64,000 bases of DNA, taken from positions 20,181,964-20,245,963 of the forward strand of contig NC_134958.1 in assembly GCF_965638725.1 (NCBI RefSeq), read 5' to 3'. Shown piece by piece: positions 24,767 to 36,900 of the stretch. This stretch comes from Aptenodytes patagonicus (Eukaryota > Chordata > Aves > Sphenisciformes > Spheniscidae). Every line of letters begins with the position of its first letter. Within the stretch, counting starts at the first letter, position 1. The notes under the pieces were generated by a model. It saw only the letters and a list, made by a program, of their open reading frames with translations. It was not told the DNA's origin and searched no databases. Position numbers and translations under genes: made by a program.

Positions 24767-27700
24767 CATTTCACTTCTCTGGAATCAGAAACTGTTTGTT
24801 TCTGATTACATATTATTTTTAGTAACAGTTGTTAATTATGTTTTTAAAAGAAAACAAAATAATTGAACTTTTGAGTTCTTTTTTGGAACTATCGCTTTTT
24901 CTGAGACTATGCAATACATATATTTTGCTCAAATAAAACTAATGAATTAATGAAAATGTGCAAAATTTCTAAGTTCTGTTCTTTTAAATTGTCATAAACT
25001 TTTAGTTTTATGTTCGTTTACATATATTTTACTGACTTTGATAGTGACACCTGATTTGATAAAAATGCACATTTTAAATGTAGAATTGGGTCTTTTTTCC
25101 TTTTCTTCCTGAGGTCTAGGTGAGTATCTGCAGCTAATGTGAATTATGATACGGATTACTTCAGTTGAGGTATAGCGGTTTTCATCCATGGACAATTGCT
25201 CTATATTTCTGTATGACTGTACTAAGGATTGAAAAGAAGAGAGTTAACAGTGGCTTATTTATGTATCTTACTGTAGTCCTAGGATACCACAGAAACAACT
25301 TTGTGCAGTTTCATGTAACAGGCTAAAAGTTGTCCGGGGAACTTTTGTTTCATAATTTCACATTAAAAAGCTACTTGGTAATTTAGTGTATTGTCACAAC
25401 TCGTGCGCTGATTAAGAGTTAGGTACAAGTGATGGGTATTATTTTCAAGTTTAACCACTTACTTTTCTGTTTAGCTGGTCAGAAATAGGAAAGCTTGCAA
25501 AACCATTTTGGCAAAATGGCTTTGACACTTTTTTGTAATAGCTCAAATTGAGAGAATGGCAAAGTAGACCTTAACATTCACAGGAGTGCTTTTTATTAAT
25601 AAAATTACTTATTTTGAATGATCCTAATATGAGGTGTTGATTTGCTGGCCAGCAGTCTTTTCTCGGTGAGGAACGATGTTCTAAAACTGTAGCTGCCATA
25701 TTGTGGTAGGAAGTCTTTTAATGAGTGGACAACATACAATGAGTTAGGTTAGTTATAGAACAACTTTATAAGTTTCAGAAAAAGTAGTGAATAGATAAGT
25801 TGTCCAAAGCTATGCAGTAAGTGGGTTACAGTTCTAGGTTAGAACGTGGGCAGAGCCTCCGAGACAGTCAAGAAAGGCTTTTAATGTAATCAAATGATCT
25901 AAAACCGGTACCACCAGAGCATTTTAACTGGTTGTGTGAGCTGCTTGGTTTCCTGAATCTGCCAAGCCACCATCTCATTGTTACTTCTTACTTATTTTGT
26001 GAAGAGCCAAGCATGTACTAAATGTTCATGTTAAAGAAATGGAGACTTCAGCATATCCTGGTGCTGGATACTTAGTCATGTCAGCCTGCACTGTTCTTGG
26101 TAGTTGGATACATCCACGCCAAGTGTTGTACAGCCATGTAAGGCTATCCAGCAGTCACTGGTGTTTTTTCATCCACTCTGAAAGATGAACATGGTGGGAA
26201 ATTTTGTGTGAGTGTTACAAAGCCTTCCGTTTGCTTTTGTTGGGCTTAATTAAAGTACAGGGAATTTCAAATCTGTCTGTAAACATTTACTTGTTGAATA
26301 GGCAGCCAAAACTGAAAGAAGGTGTCAGATTTTACTTTTCTGTAATGTTGCTGCTTATCTGGCATTTTTGAAATGTAGAACATATAACTATTGCCTTCTT
26401 TTAAAGAGGACTGTGGGGTAGGTTAAACTCCAGTTTACATTTTCTAGTGATGAAGAAAAAGGCTTGTCTTTTTTTAAGTAGAAGGAAAAATAAGGAAAAT
26501 AAAATAAAGTGAAAGTGTTAATAAGATTTAAATATTCCTTGCAAAGTAATAATAGAAAACTCAGTGTCTTTTGAATTTTTATGTCCCAAGCTGTATTTTT
26601 AGTTAAAAAATCCCCACACCACAATTAAGTCATAAACTGATTTTTCAAAATATACTCAATGCGTAAGAATACTATTTACAGTTCTGTTTTAGAATTTCAG
26701 AAAATTTGATTACTTGGGGAATAATAACTTGGAAATATTGGCAGTGGTGCTGGTTGTTCTGAGCCACTTGATGGCATCGGGTCTCATGAGTTCACCAATC
26801 AGTTTCATTTCCTTAAGGTCTTGACAGTAAGAGAAGTGGAAAGGGGGGCGGATTATCAGGCCTGTATAAAATGAGCAGAGGTACAAACTGATGATGTATT
26901 TGTAGAGTGAAAGTTGAGGGGAATATTCCACCCAGCAGTTGTCCAATTCTGGGTATCCAGCTACCCAGCCACAGGATATAATTAATTTTCCCGTGTATCT
27001 TTGTAGTTTGCTGTGTTCCTTCAGTTTGGGGTTACTGGGTCTGCTGATCCTGAGCACTGAAATGGATGAAACTCTGGGACAGATGGCTGCAGCTAACACA
27101 CTGCATATTACAGGACTCTGGGTTTTTAAAAAGCTCTAATTTCTTTAAAAGGACACCTTGTCATTTCACATCCCCAGCTGTTTGACACCAGACATCTCTT
27201 CTCATGTGAAGAAGTCTGGATGTTACTTACATTCCTGCTACTTGGTTGAACTATCTATTTTTTATTTTTGCATACTTTCCTGCATCCTCACTATGAAGGT
27301 AGCATAGCACCATCCTTTATTACCCTGATCCTCACGGGGAATTAGACTTTCTTCACTGCAGGTGGCTCCCTTCAAAATCTGAAACGCTGCTTGTTATGCA
27401 GGGACAGTGACTTCCTTTTAGCTCATCAGCATCCCAGATAGTGTCTAATATCCTCTATAATCTCTCTACGCATTTAGAGCAACTGATGCCTTCTTGAATT
27501 TAGGGGGAGGAAAAAAAAATCAATATTTGTTTATTTCATAACTTGGCTTTTGTCAGGCAGCTGTTTGAAATGCACAATTCAAACCTCCTCATGGATAGCA
27601 CATATCTGAGAACTTAATAGTTCAGTTGTAGCTTTCTGCAATAATGAGACAAATGATTCAATATTAAATTTATATGTTTAACTATGGGTAACAGATTTAA

Positions 27701-29261
27701 AGTTGAGGACTAGGTCTTAAACTTAGCTGAGAATTAATGTATTGATCTTGCTACAGAATTAATGAAAATAACATTTTACTTCAACACAGTAAGCTTTGCA
27801 ATAGCAAAGCAACTCCATTTTCTTCCACCATTTTAGCTGAAGTCAAGGAGCCTTTTTTTTTTTCTCTTTTTAAAGCTTCTGTATTTAATATGCTTTTCCA
27901 GAAGTTAAAATTTGCTTTTGTCGGGCATTAACTTTTAGACATATATATTAAAAGTAATCCTTTGGGGTTTGTTTTCATACATTAGATATGATACATGCGG
28001 AACTTTTTGTGACTCAATGCTTCCTGAGCAAATTTTGAAATACACTTAGTTGTGCAAGATGAGTTGTACCCCTACATTGTTCACAGTGGAGAAAATGTAA
28101 AAGTAAGATATTTATGATGATCCCACTGTACACACCTTTTAGCAGAATGGTCTCGTGACTGGTCAACCAGTTCGGACAAAGTTGTACCAAGTTGACTTCA
28201 AACTTTGTTATATAAACTATGATAGGATGTCCTGAAGCAAGTTCTCCTTTCTGAGGAAAAAAGAAAACCTGGTAGCTGCTATTTTGATAACCTCTTCCTG
28301 AGAGGAGAAATTCTTGACTAAACCAGGAAGTAAGGCAGTCAGCGAAGCACCTCTGTGAGGATATTCATATTTGCTTACAGGAAGAGAATACTCGAGTTTG
28401 GACTTGAGATTATATAGTCATGCTACAGGTGCATTGTAACACAAAGGAATGGGTTTCCTTATATCACAAGGAAATGGAAGGAGACCTCTACATCCCTTGT
28501 GGCATCTAACGCTTTAACTTCTTTTCTGGCTTAAGTTATTTAGGCTTCATTTCTGCTATTGGAGCCTCAAAAATGGGTCATTCCATTTAAAAAGGGGTGA
28601 ATTGTGGGTTTTGTAACTTGATTTAATTTGTTATGGTAGCGTGTTAACTACATCTGTCTTTCTGATCATGCTTGATTTTTCTGGACATCTGAAATGTTGT
28701 GCAGGTAAAAATGACAAAAGAAATGTCCCGGAAAGTATTAAAAAATGTGATACTTCAATAGGTTTATTAAATGATAGTGGCTAAAGAGCCCAGAAAACAT
28801 GTGGGTTTAGATTCTTTCAGCTCAGGGAACACTGGCAGTGCAAACTGGTAATACAGTATTAAGGAAAAACAAAAATTCCCATGTGCTTGTGTTGTCGGAG
28901 GCAGCATGGATTTCATAGGAGGACTCCATGCAATTAGTGTTACAAGTGGGAGTAGCAGGAATATGATTTGTGTGAATCCCTCTTCAGTTTGTTCTTTTGC
29001 TTAAGATATAGTTCGGAAGGAGACATTTTTTGCCTAATGTGTAATACGTTTTCTTTGCTGGTAATGTGAGACTTTTCCTCACAGTAAGCATATAGTACTT
29101 GGCTGAGGTTTTTATGCTTCTTTTTACAGATACCAAGGATGTTGCATGCAAAAGAGAGTGATTGATCGATGTCTCTAATCAGCTGAGCTGAAGATTAAAA
29201 TACTAATTAAAATGTTACTCTTCTAGAAGAAATAAGAGAAACCAAAGAAACATTGTAAAAA

Positions 29262-29267
29262 TTTATT
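29262..29267 (-). promoter_or_regulatory. CA12: CA12 alternative poly(A) signal
   Basis: AATAAA on the - strand, about 1.6 kb after the stop codon. Choice between this and the upstream pair cannot be made from sequence alone. Confidence 0.4.
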
Positions 29268-29599
29268 GTCTATTCTCATCTTCAAACACCTGTATTCAAA
29301 GAGTAAGTAATGTTCCCCATAGCACACAAACGCTGCTTTTTAAGTAATTTCAAACATTTCAACAGGGTGATCCTTATGTGTTTGTTTATGTGAGATAAAA
29401 ATGCTGGCAAATGCAATGTACTTAGTTGTAAGATTATACTCCTAAATTTCATGTACAGTAAGTATTAATAAGTTATTTTTCCTTTCACTCAAAAGCTTGG
29501 TTTTGACATTAAACAATTTTCTTGGGGTTGGAAGGGGAAGAATCTAAAACATAAGTATGCATCTGCCATCTTTAAAGGAGAAAACACATACAATAACAA

Positions 29600-29609
29600 T
29601 TTATTTATT
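29600..29609 (-). promoter_or_regulatory. CA12: CA12 poly(A) signals (overlapping pair)
   Basis: ttatttattt on the + strand gives two overlapping AATAAA hexamers on the - strand, about 1.25 kb after the CA12 stop. Confidence 0.45.
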
Positions 29610-30849
29610 TAAAATCACAAATGTGGTGATGGTGCTACTGAATGTAAAATGGATCTAAGTGTGAAGTTCAGATTGGAATTTCCCCAGTAGTGTTTAGCAG
29701 CGTTCAGACCTGAAGTTATTTTAGGTATAAGCCTGTGCTCACTCACTTTCTGCCTGTATACTGAAGTATAGGCATTTCAGACCCTCACTTTAGATGTCAA
29801 ATTCAAGAGGAATTCTGTATACATCTCAGGGTAGACTGGCTAAACCCTATTCTTCCTGAAGTCAATGGAATTTCACATTGTCTTCAGTGGAAACAGAGTT
29901 AGGTTTATGCTTTTCACTTTAAAAAATGCATAATGAGACTCGAGTATCTAGCTTATGAGATTTGAAAAGATAATTTTGATTACTTTCTAATAATTAAATT
30001 ACTAAATTCAGAGAACTAAATCAGCGAAATTGTCTACTGTATAATTGCAGTTGTAATATATACTGTAAAATCAAGATTTCATGATTAAATGGCAAGTCTT
30101 AAAAGCAGCAGCAGGTGTGTTATCTCAACATCATTCATAGACACACTATAAATAAGAGCAGGATAATAAGACAAGATGCTTCTCTAATTCCAATGACAGA
30201 CCGAGGCTGACCTCCGTAACAGATTTGTGAGGCTGTGTAATAACTGGAAAGTGAACTGGTCCTCTAGCAGTAGTGTTTTTTCAGCACTGAGTTCCTGGGT
30301 TTGAACCCCATTAACAATCCATGTGGCTCTTACTGCATTACACTTGTCTTTTCCTCTAATATTTCTGTTACAAAGCCACTGGTGAATAATTTGCTGTGAT
30401 TTTAAAAACTGTATCCACTGAACAACCTAGTTCAAATTCTGATCTCAAATACACATTGCCCTTTATCTTGTTTATATTCATGATGCTAAAACCAATACTT
30501 TGATTTAGCAGGGAAGAGTGCTTGTAGCTTGATGAGCGTCTTCAGATTTGAATACCTGTGGGAAAATCTGTGCTAAACAAACCATAAAATTGGAGTTTAG
30601 GATTAACTGTAAAATCAATTAAAAGACCCAGACTCAGTAAGCAGCAAATATGAAAAGAATGTGGTGAGGAATTTAGCTCAGGAGTATTCACTGAAAACAA
30701 GAGAACAAGGGCTACAGAAAACTTTTGGCTGGTACATTTTTAGAACACTCTTAAGGCTTATCATTAGCCAAGAACAAGAGACGTGTTCCACCAAAGCAAA
30801 ATAAATCAGTGCTATGAATGAAAAAGGGCTTTTGTGACAGAGCAGGGCA

Positions 30850-30931
30850 TCAAAGTTTGGAGATGTCTTCCTCTTTGTATGTGCCTGGTTTGTAGATGAC
30901 TCCTCTGTTGTCTTCACGTCCCTTTTTGCAG
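30850..30931 (-). CDS. CA12: CA12 exon 10: cytoplasmic tail and stop (residues 322-348)
   Basis: Encodes [20 protein letters not shown] then EEDISKL and TGA (30850-30852). GVIYKP matches the human tail GVIYKPATK. 82 nt; acceptor ttattttag. Confidence 0.94.
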
Positions 30932-33900
30932 CTAAAATAAAACAAATGTATTAAATAATTGTAATTCCAATGAAGGAAAAGCACCATTGGTTACTTAAAA
31001 TGGTCCATTATGCATGCATGAGATTATTTTTCTCTGTACCAGTGCAAATGTCACAGTAGCTTATTGTTACAAATATTTCAGGAGAACGCATTCTGCGTGG
31101 CGGTCAATGCTGATCGCAAAGGGATCAGGCTGTAGGAAAGTTTGTAATCTTAGTCTTTTTTCCAGAATTTGGCTTTGGTGGCAAGCAGTCTGGCTAAATG
31201 ATCTCTTGTCAGTACAGATTTCTTCCCCTTGAATGATGTGACCTTTGGGAGAGGTTTTTTCTAAAACTCCATTCCCCTCTTATTTCACTTACTATTCTAG
31301 GAAAAAATGAAAGGATTTGAAAAGCAATTAGGAGCAGCAATGCTAGCAAAAAGAACAAGAAAAAGAACAAATGGCAACTGAGAAACAGAAAAACTGGGTA
31401 AGTAAGTCTGTTATTGACCCAGCCTGCTTGTCCCACTTAGTCTGGAAAGTGAGTCTCATTTCCTAACTGCTTGTAGGAGCAGTCAGTACCTAGAGTGGAA
31501 AGTGGTTTTGTATTCTCCCCCGTAGTCACATACAATTCCCTATTTCCTGTCCTTGTATCTTTTAAGGGTTTACATGAGCACTGTTCCAGTAATTATTATT
31601 TTGTGGAAAAACAACTGCATATGGTTGCTTTTCACAAAAAAACAACCATTCCTACAATGGCAGAATGGTGGCCACTGTGGCACAAAGGTCGCAGCAAGTA
31701 GAGACCTTTTAGCTGTGTAAACATACTTTGCTGGCAATAAAATGGAATTACTTTGGAGTATATAGTACAGGAGAGAGAACGTCTACAGTGATAAAAACAA
31801 ATCAAAGCTTGTAGGAAGAGATCGTACCTTATAAAAGTTCAAACACTACCACTATAAAAAATGTGCAAGGTTTCAGACACACAAGCACTTCTTTGTGTCA
31901 GAAGAAAAATTTGGTTTGACTTCTTTTCCTGTGATGTGACAGCCGGACATCTTACCTTTTCCTCTTCAGTAGCCAGAAGGCTACCACAAGAATGATGAGA
32001 ACTCCCAGAATGCAGGCTATCACAACAGAAACAACAAAACCTAGGAAAAGAGGGAAAGCATACAAAACAGTTAATTTCATTTACTTGAGAGGGGAAGGTT
32101 AGTCTCTAATCTGTCATAACATCTGCATTCTGCATCTGCAACTTTCTTACAGCCTGCTCATGCCACTTTGCAATTATGGAATGGATAACTTTGCATAGAT
32201 GTATACTGGATGGTCCTAATCCCACAACTGGATCCACAGTTCACAATGCTGTGAATTTAGACACCTGCTGAAGTCACAAAGCCAACATGCAGGCACAGGC
32301 ATAGCAGATCAGAAACTCTTGGATTTCAATGCTATAATGTGTAAGAAAGCATAAGCAAAAGTGAAGAACTAACCCCAGGCAACTAAGGTTGTTAAATTTG
32401 ATGCTTTTTGTTTTTTCAAGGCAGAACACCACCACTGAATGTGGACAGCTGAAGAATGATATGCTTTGCTGTTGAGAACATTGCTTAAAGGCATCTAAGA
32501 AGAGAAGAATGAATTCAGGATATTAGCATGAAGAACTGAGTGATCTTTTTTGCATTGAGATCTTAAGCATTATCATTATAATGCCGTCTTTGATAATGAC
32601 CTTCATATATATTTTTGGCAATGAAAGGATTTTTATTTATTTTGGCCATCCCAAAGATCCTGAAGGTGAGCACTCTTTTCTTAACTGCATTTTCATAATT
32701 CATTTACACATTGTTTTTTATATTTTATCAAATGACTGTTTCTCTCTAAGCAACATCAGAACCCTTTCAGAGTGAAGCTGACAGGTTTCATGTATTCCAT
32801 CTAAATATTTTGTCTTACTAAATCAGCTGTTGAGGAAACAGAAATGTAAAACCTGGAGTTTAACCTTATCCCATTGAACCCCTTAGGTGCTTTATTAATT
32901 TTAAGTCCAACTGAATAGAAGACGCTTGCAATCCATGGAGTTGAAGAAAAACTGTATTTTAAAAAAGGGGAGTTTTGTTACAGTAAAGGTGTGTCAAATG
33001 GACAACAAAATATAACACCAAATAGATAATTGTAGAAAAAGAGCTTGTAGTTTGAAGAGGAAGGGTAGGGGCCATTTCTGTCTGATGAGAAGACCTTCTT
33101 GCAAAATTTAGTTAGATAGTATTTCAGCATGGTGCTATAATCAAAACTAGACACTAGTTCCCATTTAACTTGTGGGCAGTGGAAGGTTTGAACATCGTAA
33201 TAAATTTCAGCTGCCTGTATGTGAAGCTGATTTTATTGGAATAGATTGCTGACAGGCAAAATACATTATAAACATGTTTGAGTTTTGCTGAGTAATCCTT
33301 TAAGATTAGAGACATTTTGAAATGTAGTACTTGTTAACAGTGAGCATGAATTTACATTTTAATTATTGGCTTCAAAATGTGGATGACTGAACACTTCAAG
33401 TAATTTGCATTTTGGATAGAAAATACAGCTCAATGGCCCCATCTTGTGGCATCTGTGCTCAGGTGAAGATGGCAGCCCTCAGTCTTGACACTGAAAAGGC
33501 AGAAAAGTTGCTCTGAAAACCTACTTTAGTAGGGGTCTAGGGTGTGCACAACGGGATTTCTTTCACAAATTTCTGTGGTTGCCTGGCCTAAGCCATGATT
33601 CTGTGTATAGCCTCTTTTTCCCTTCTTAATAAGTGCGCTCTGTTCCTACCTGTGGTACAGCTGGCTGCATCAGGCTGGGCATTTGCAGCCAGCAACGAGG
33701 TGCACTTTAATTGTGCCTTGACAGGAACCTTTTTTTTTTTTTTTTTTTTTCTCCTTGAGGTGAGGGGCTGCACCTGTGAGGGAGCCTTTGTGACCGTAGT
33801 AGGTGGAATGTGAGATTACAGGGGTGATGAATACCTTTTTTGAAATGGGTAGAACATTTTTCTATGGTTCACTGATAGAGTCAATGAGCTTTTGTAATTA

Positions 33901-36900
33901 AATGTACTTAGACTGAATGGGGTTTCTATTAAAGTAGCACTGAGCAATGCCTTTCGTAGCCATAGAGACCAACCAGTTCTTGGGTGAGAACAGCAGGATG
34001 GGCAATAACCCATACAGTTCAACTCTGGTAAATCATGCCAACTTTGAAGATACATTGAAAATGCTTTTGTAGCTGGTGTCACCTCTGCATGGGAGCCAAA
34101 TAATGTGGCTTAGCAGAGGGAGAGCCAAATGTTATTTTTGGCTTTGGCATTGGTTCACAGCAACAATTTTGAGAAAGTCACATCTGGGTCAAATTTTCCG
34201 CCACAGATGGAGATAATGCTTACGCTATTTCTGTGAAGTGTTTAGAGATTCCTGGATGAAAAGCATAGTATCTGATTTTCAGTTACTGGGATCATGGATT
34301 GTAACTCTCTAGCTTTTACTTTTAAGTATTGAGTGTGATTTACAGAGAGAAGGTAGCCAGGTGCTGAAAGGTCAGCTTAAGAAACAGACGGAAAACTGCA
34401 TTTCTCATTTCTGACTGACAGTCTGACTCAGAAAATCACTGGCTCATAGATGCAGTTAGCAATCAGCAACATACCCTTGCCAAGTCCACCAGGTATTGAA
34501 TCTTGATGAACTGAGAGGGTAGAAAAAGTAAAAGTTGGATCTCTAGGATTCCATGGTGAACTGGTCTTAAACATAAGGTAGCTGCTCACTCCAGAACTTC
34601 TGCTACTTCAGGAAGTGTTTCTGCAGTGGCATTGCTATAATAGATTGTTTGTGCATGGATTTAAGAAAGACCCTGCAGAGGAAGCCTTATAGTCTCAGAA
34701 ACTTGGCACCTGTATTGCAAATCCTGATTCTGCTTTTTAAAATCATTGTACATAATCTGACTTGAGCAGAGATTTGAAGGGGATTACTAAAATAGCCATT
34801 GTGGACCCAACTAGTTCTCTAGTTGACAGCCGGTGTTTGAGATTGGAGGTTTGGGAAGAAAGTTTTAACCCTCTTCCTGGTAATATAAGGATGCCATGGG
34901 AGAGAGGGATGTTTCTAGTTGGCCAATCCACAAAAGCAGAAAAAGGACTGACATACTCTAGTTCTTTTCCTTTTTCACTATTTAGCCATCTTTTAGTTTA
35001 CTCAAAATATTGTTTGTGCAACTAATACCAGTTTGTATATTAATTATGGGGCTATTAAGGATTGTTGATAATTTGATAAACTTGTAATTTTCTTATATAT
35101 TTTGGTTAGAATCTAGCAGCAAGAGAACTACTACTGTAATTCTCGTTTTAAAATGAGATTAAATTGAGACATTGTTCTATAACCATTATACTCTGCAAGT
35201 TGTGGCATAGGGACTTGATAAGAGGCAAGAAGATAGAATACAATATTATGGCTTTATATAGCATATAACAAGAAATCAAGGAACAGAACCAGCAAAATCC
35301 CAAGCATGACTTGCGTATGCCCTGTATGTGAGTTGTATATAGTCACAGAAATAACTTTTGTCTAATGCAGAGTCATATTACAGTCAAGAAATAAGGTTTC
35401 CACTTGTTACTAACATAATACAAACAAATCAGTTTTCTTAGCTGATAAATTGATAAGGAGGTTGTTCCGTTACTTATTTTTGACTCTGAGGCAGTAAGAT
35501 TAAGGTTATTGCTTACTGCAGAGAACTACACGTGAGCAGAGATTGCAGAGAGTCTTCATCATACATAGCAGAAAGGTATTCATGATCTTTCAGAAAGGGA
35601 AAAATCTTATTTTTTGTTAACACATGTGAGCTGATGCAGACTGATGCAAAATTTTGGTAGCCAACTGTACTCAGTATTTTGTTTTAGTCAGACCTTGAAA
35701 CTGGGCTCCAAACTATAAACAAATTAAAATGAGAAAAAAGATGATTGATCAGAGTAACTTCTCTCAGCAGTAATTCAAGAGCAGAAATGGTAGTTTTAAA
35801 TAGAAGAAAGATATAACTAAACTAAACTAGTTTAGACTTAAATATTTAGCTATCTGCTGCTAGTAATGGGAAAGACGATAAGATACCTTTGGCAGCAAAT
35901 AAGCAAGGAGGTGAATGGAGAAATGACAATGAAAGTAGAAAAATGCTTCAGCTGCTTGACTGGAAAGAACTAGTGTGGATGCTTACAGTGCTTTGCACTG
36001 TAGTCTCAACAGGCTTGGGGGCCTTTTTTTGAGGTATCTGGAATGAATGCATTCCTAGCTTCCAGAATGAGGATGGGTAGATGAAAACTACTCAGCTATT
36101 TTTGGGGAAAGTCACTTTTCTAGGCCTTTATTTACAAACTGGAAGCTGTGTAGAGACAGGAGGGTCCTTGAGAACCTGAGCACCTTTCAAGATGCTCAGT
36201 AAAAAGTACAAAGTCATATAGTGATGACTTTACTGATTGGGTGTAACATCTTCAGCTCTTTAATCATACGTTAAACAAGAGGATATGTTATGCTGTTTCT
36301 CTGCACCTCAAAATTGGGAAGTATCCCATCTCTTCTTAAATCACTGCCCCTGCTTCTGTGCTGCAAGTTAAAATAGTTGTTTTTCTAGTCAGTAGCTTTC
36401 TGCTGAGTGTACAGAAATGAGAACTTGAGGTATTTTGGATCCCTGAACTGCACTGAAAACTGTGTATTGCCTTTAGCACTGTAGCCTGCCCTTCTTTATA
36501 TACCTGGTCCATAAGGCTTCTCCTGAGGATCCACTATGTTAACTGCAGATAGAATGGTTAATAAAATAAAAGTCAGGAGATGCAGCAGTTAAGGAGATGT
36601 AGCCTTTGTTTCTGGAGCTCTGGAGATTATGAAATGTAGAGATTTAATGTAGAGCTGGAGAATGGGCAGTCATGGCTTGTGGTTCAAGCCATATAGTCAG
36701 TCAGCTCAGAACTGTTAAATATTTCTTACTCCAGTAAAAATACAGAGAAATGAAGATCTAAATCATTAGAACTCAATGAGAGAAATGTGCTTAAGTAGCA
36801 AGGACAGTAGCATCAACATACTTATTTAAATAATTACTAAGTTATGTGCAATAATTCCAGAAAAGGCACTCAAAAGAAACTTCGTGGTAGAATTATGTTC

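Larger units (their letters stand above)
20181..29240. other. Intergenic, CpG island to the CA12 3' end
   Basis: About 9 kb of mostly AT-rich DNA with no recognised gene, RNA gene or transposon. I looked for APH1-type membrane exons (GDSP, FRFAYYKLL-like) on both strands and saw none. A somewhat GC-richer patch at 26740-27100 holds a 129-codon open frame on the - strand that I cannot assign. A CTCF-like site lies at 24753-24766 and paired inverted repeats at 23715-23746. Confidence 0.65.
29241..30849 (-). other. CA12: CA12 3'UTR (probable extent)
   Basis: Sequence following the CA12 stop codon on the - strand. No AATAAA is seen until 29604-29609 and 29600-29605, then 29262-29267 and 28763-28768. 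The end given assumes use of the third; the UTR could stop near 29580 or run to about 28740. Confidence 0.55.

Noticed and set aside
33730..33750. Poly(T) as the tail of a processed pseudogene
   Set aside because: No gene-like body or target duplication was seen beside it; it is more simply a homopolymer.
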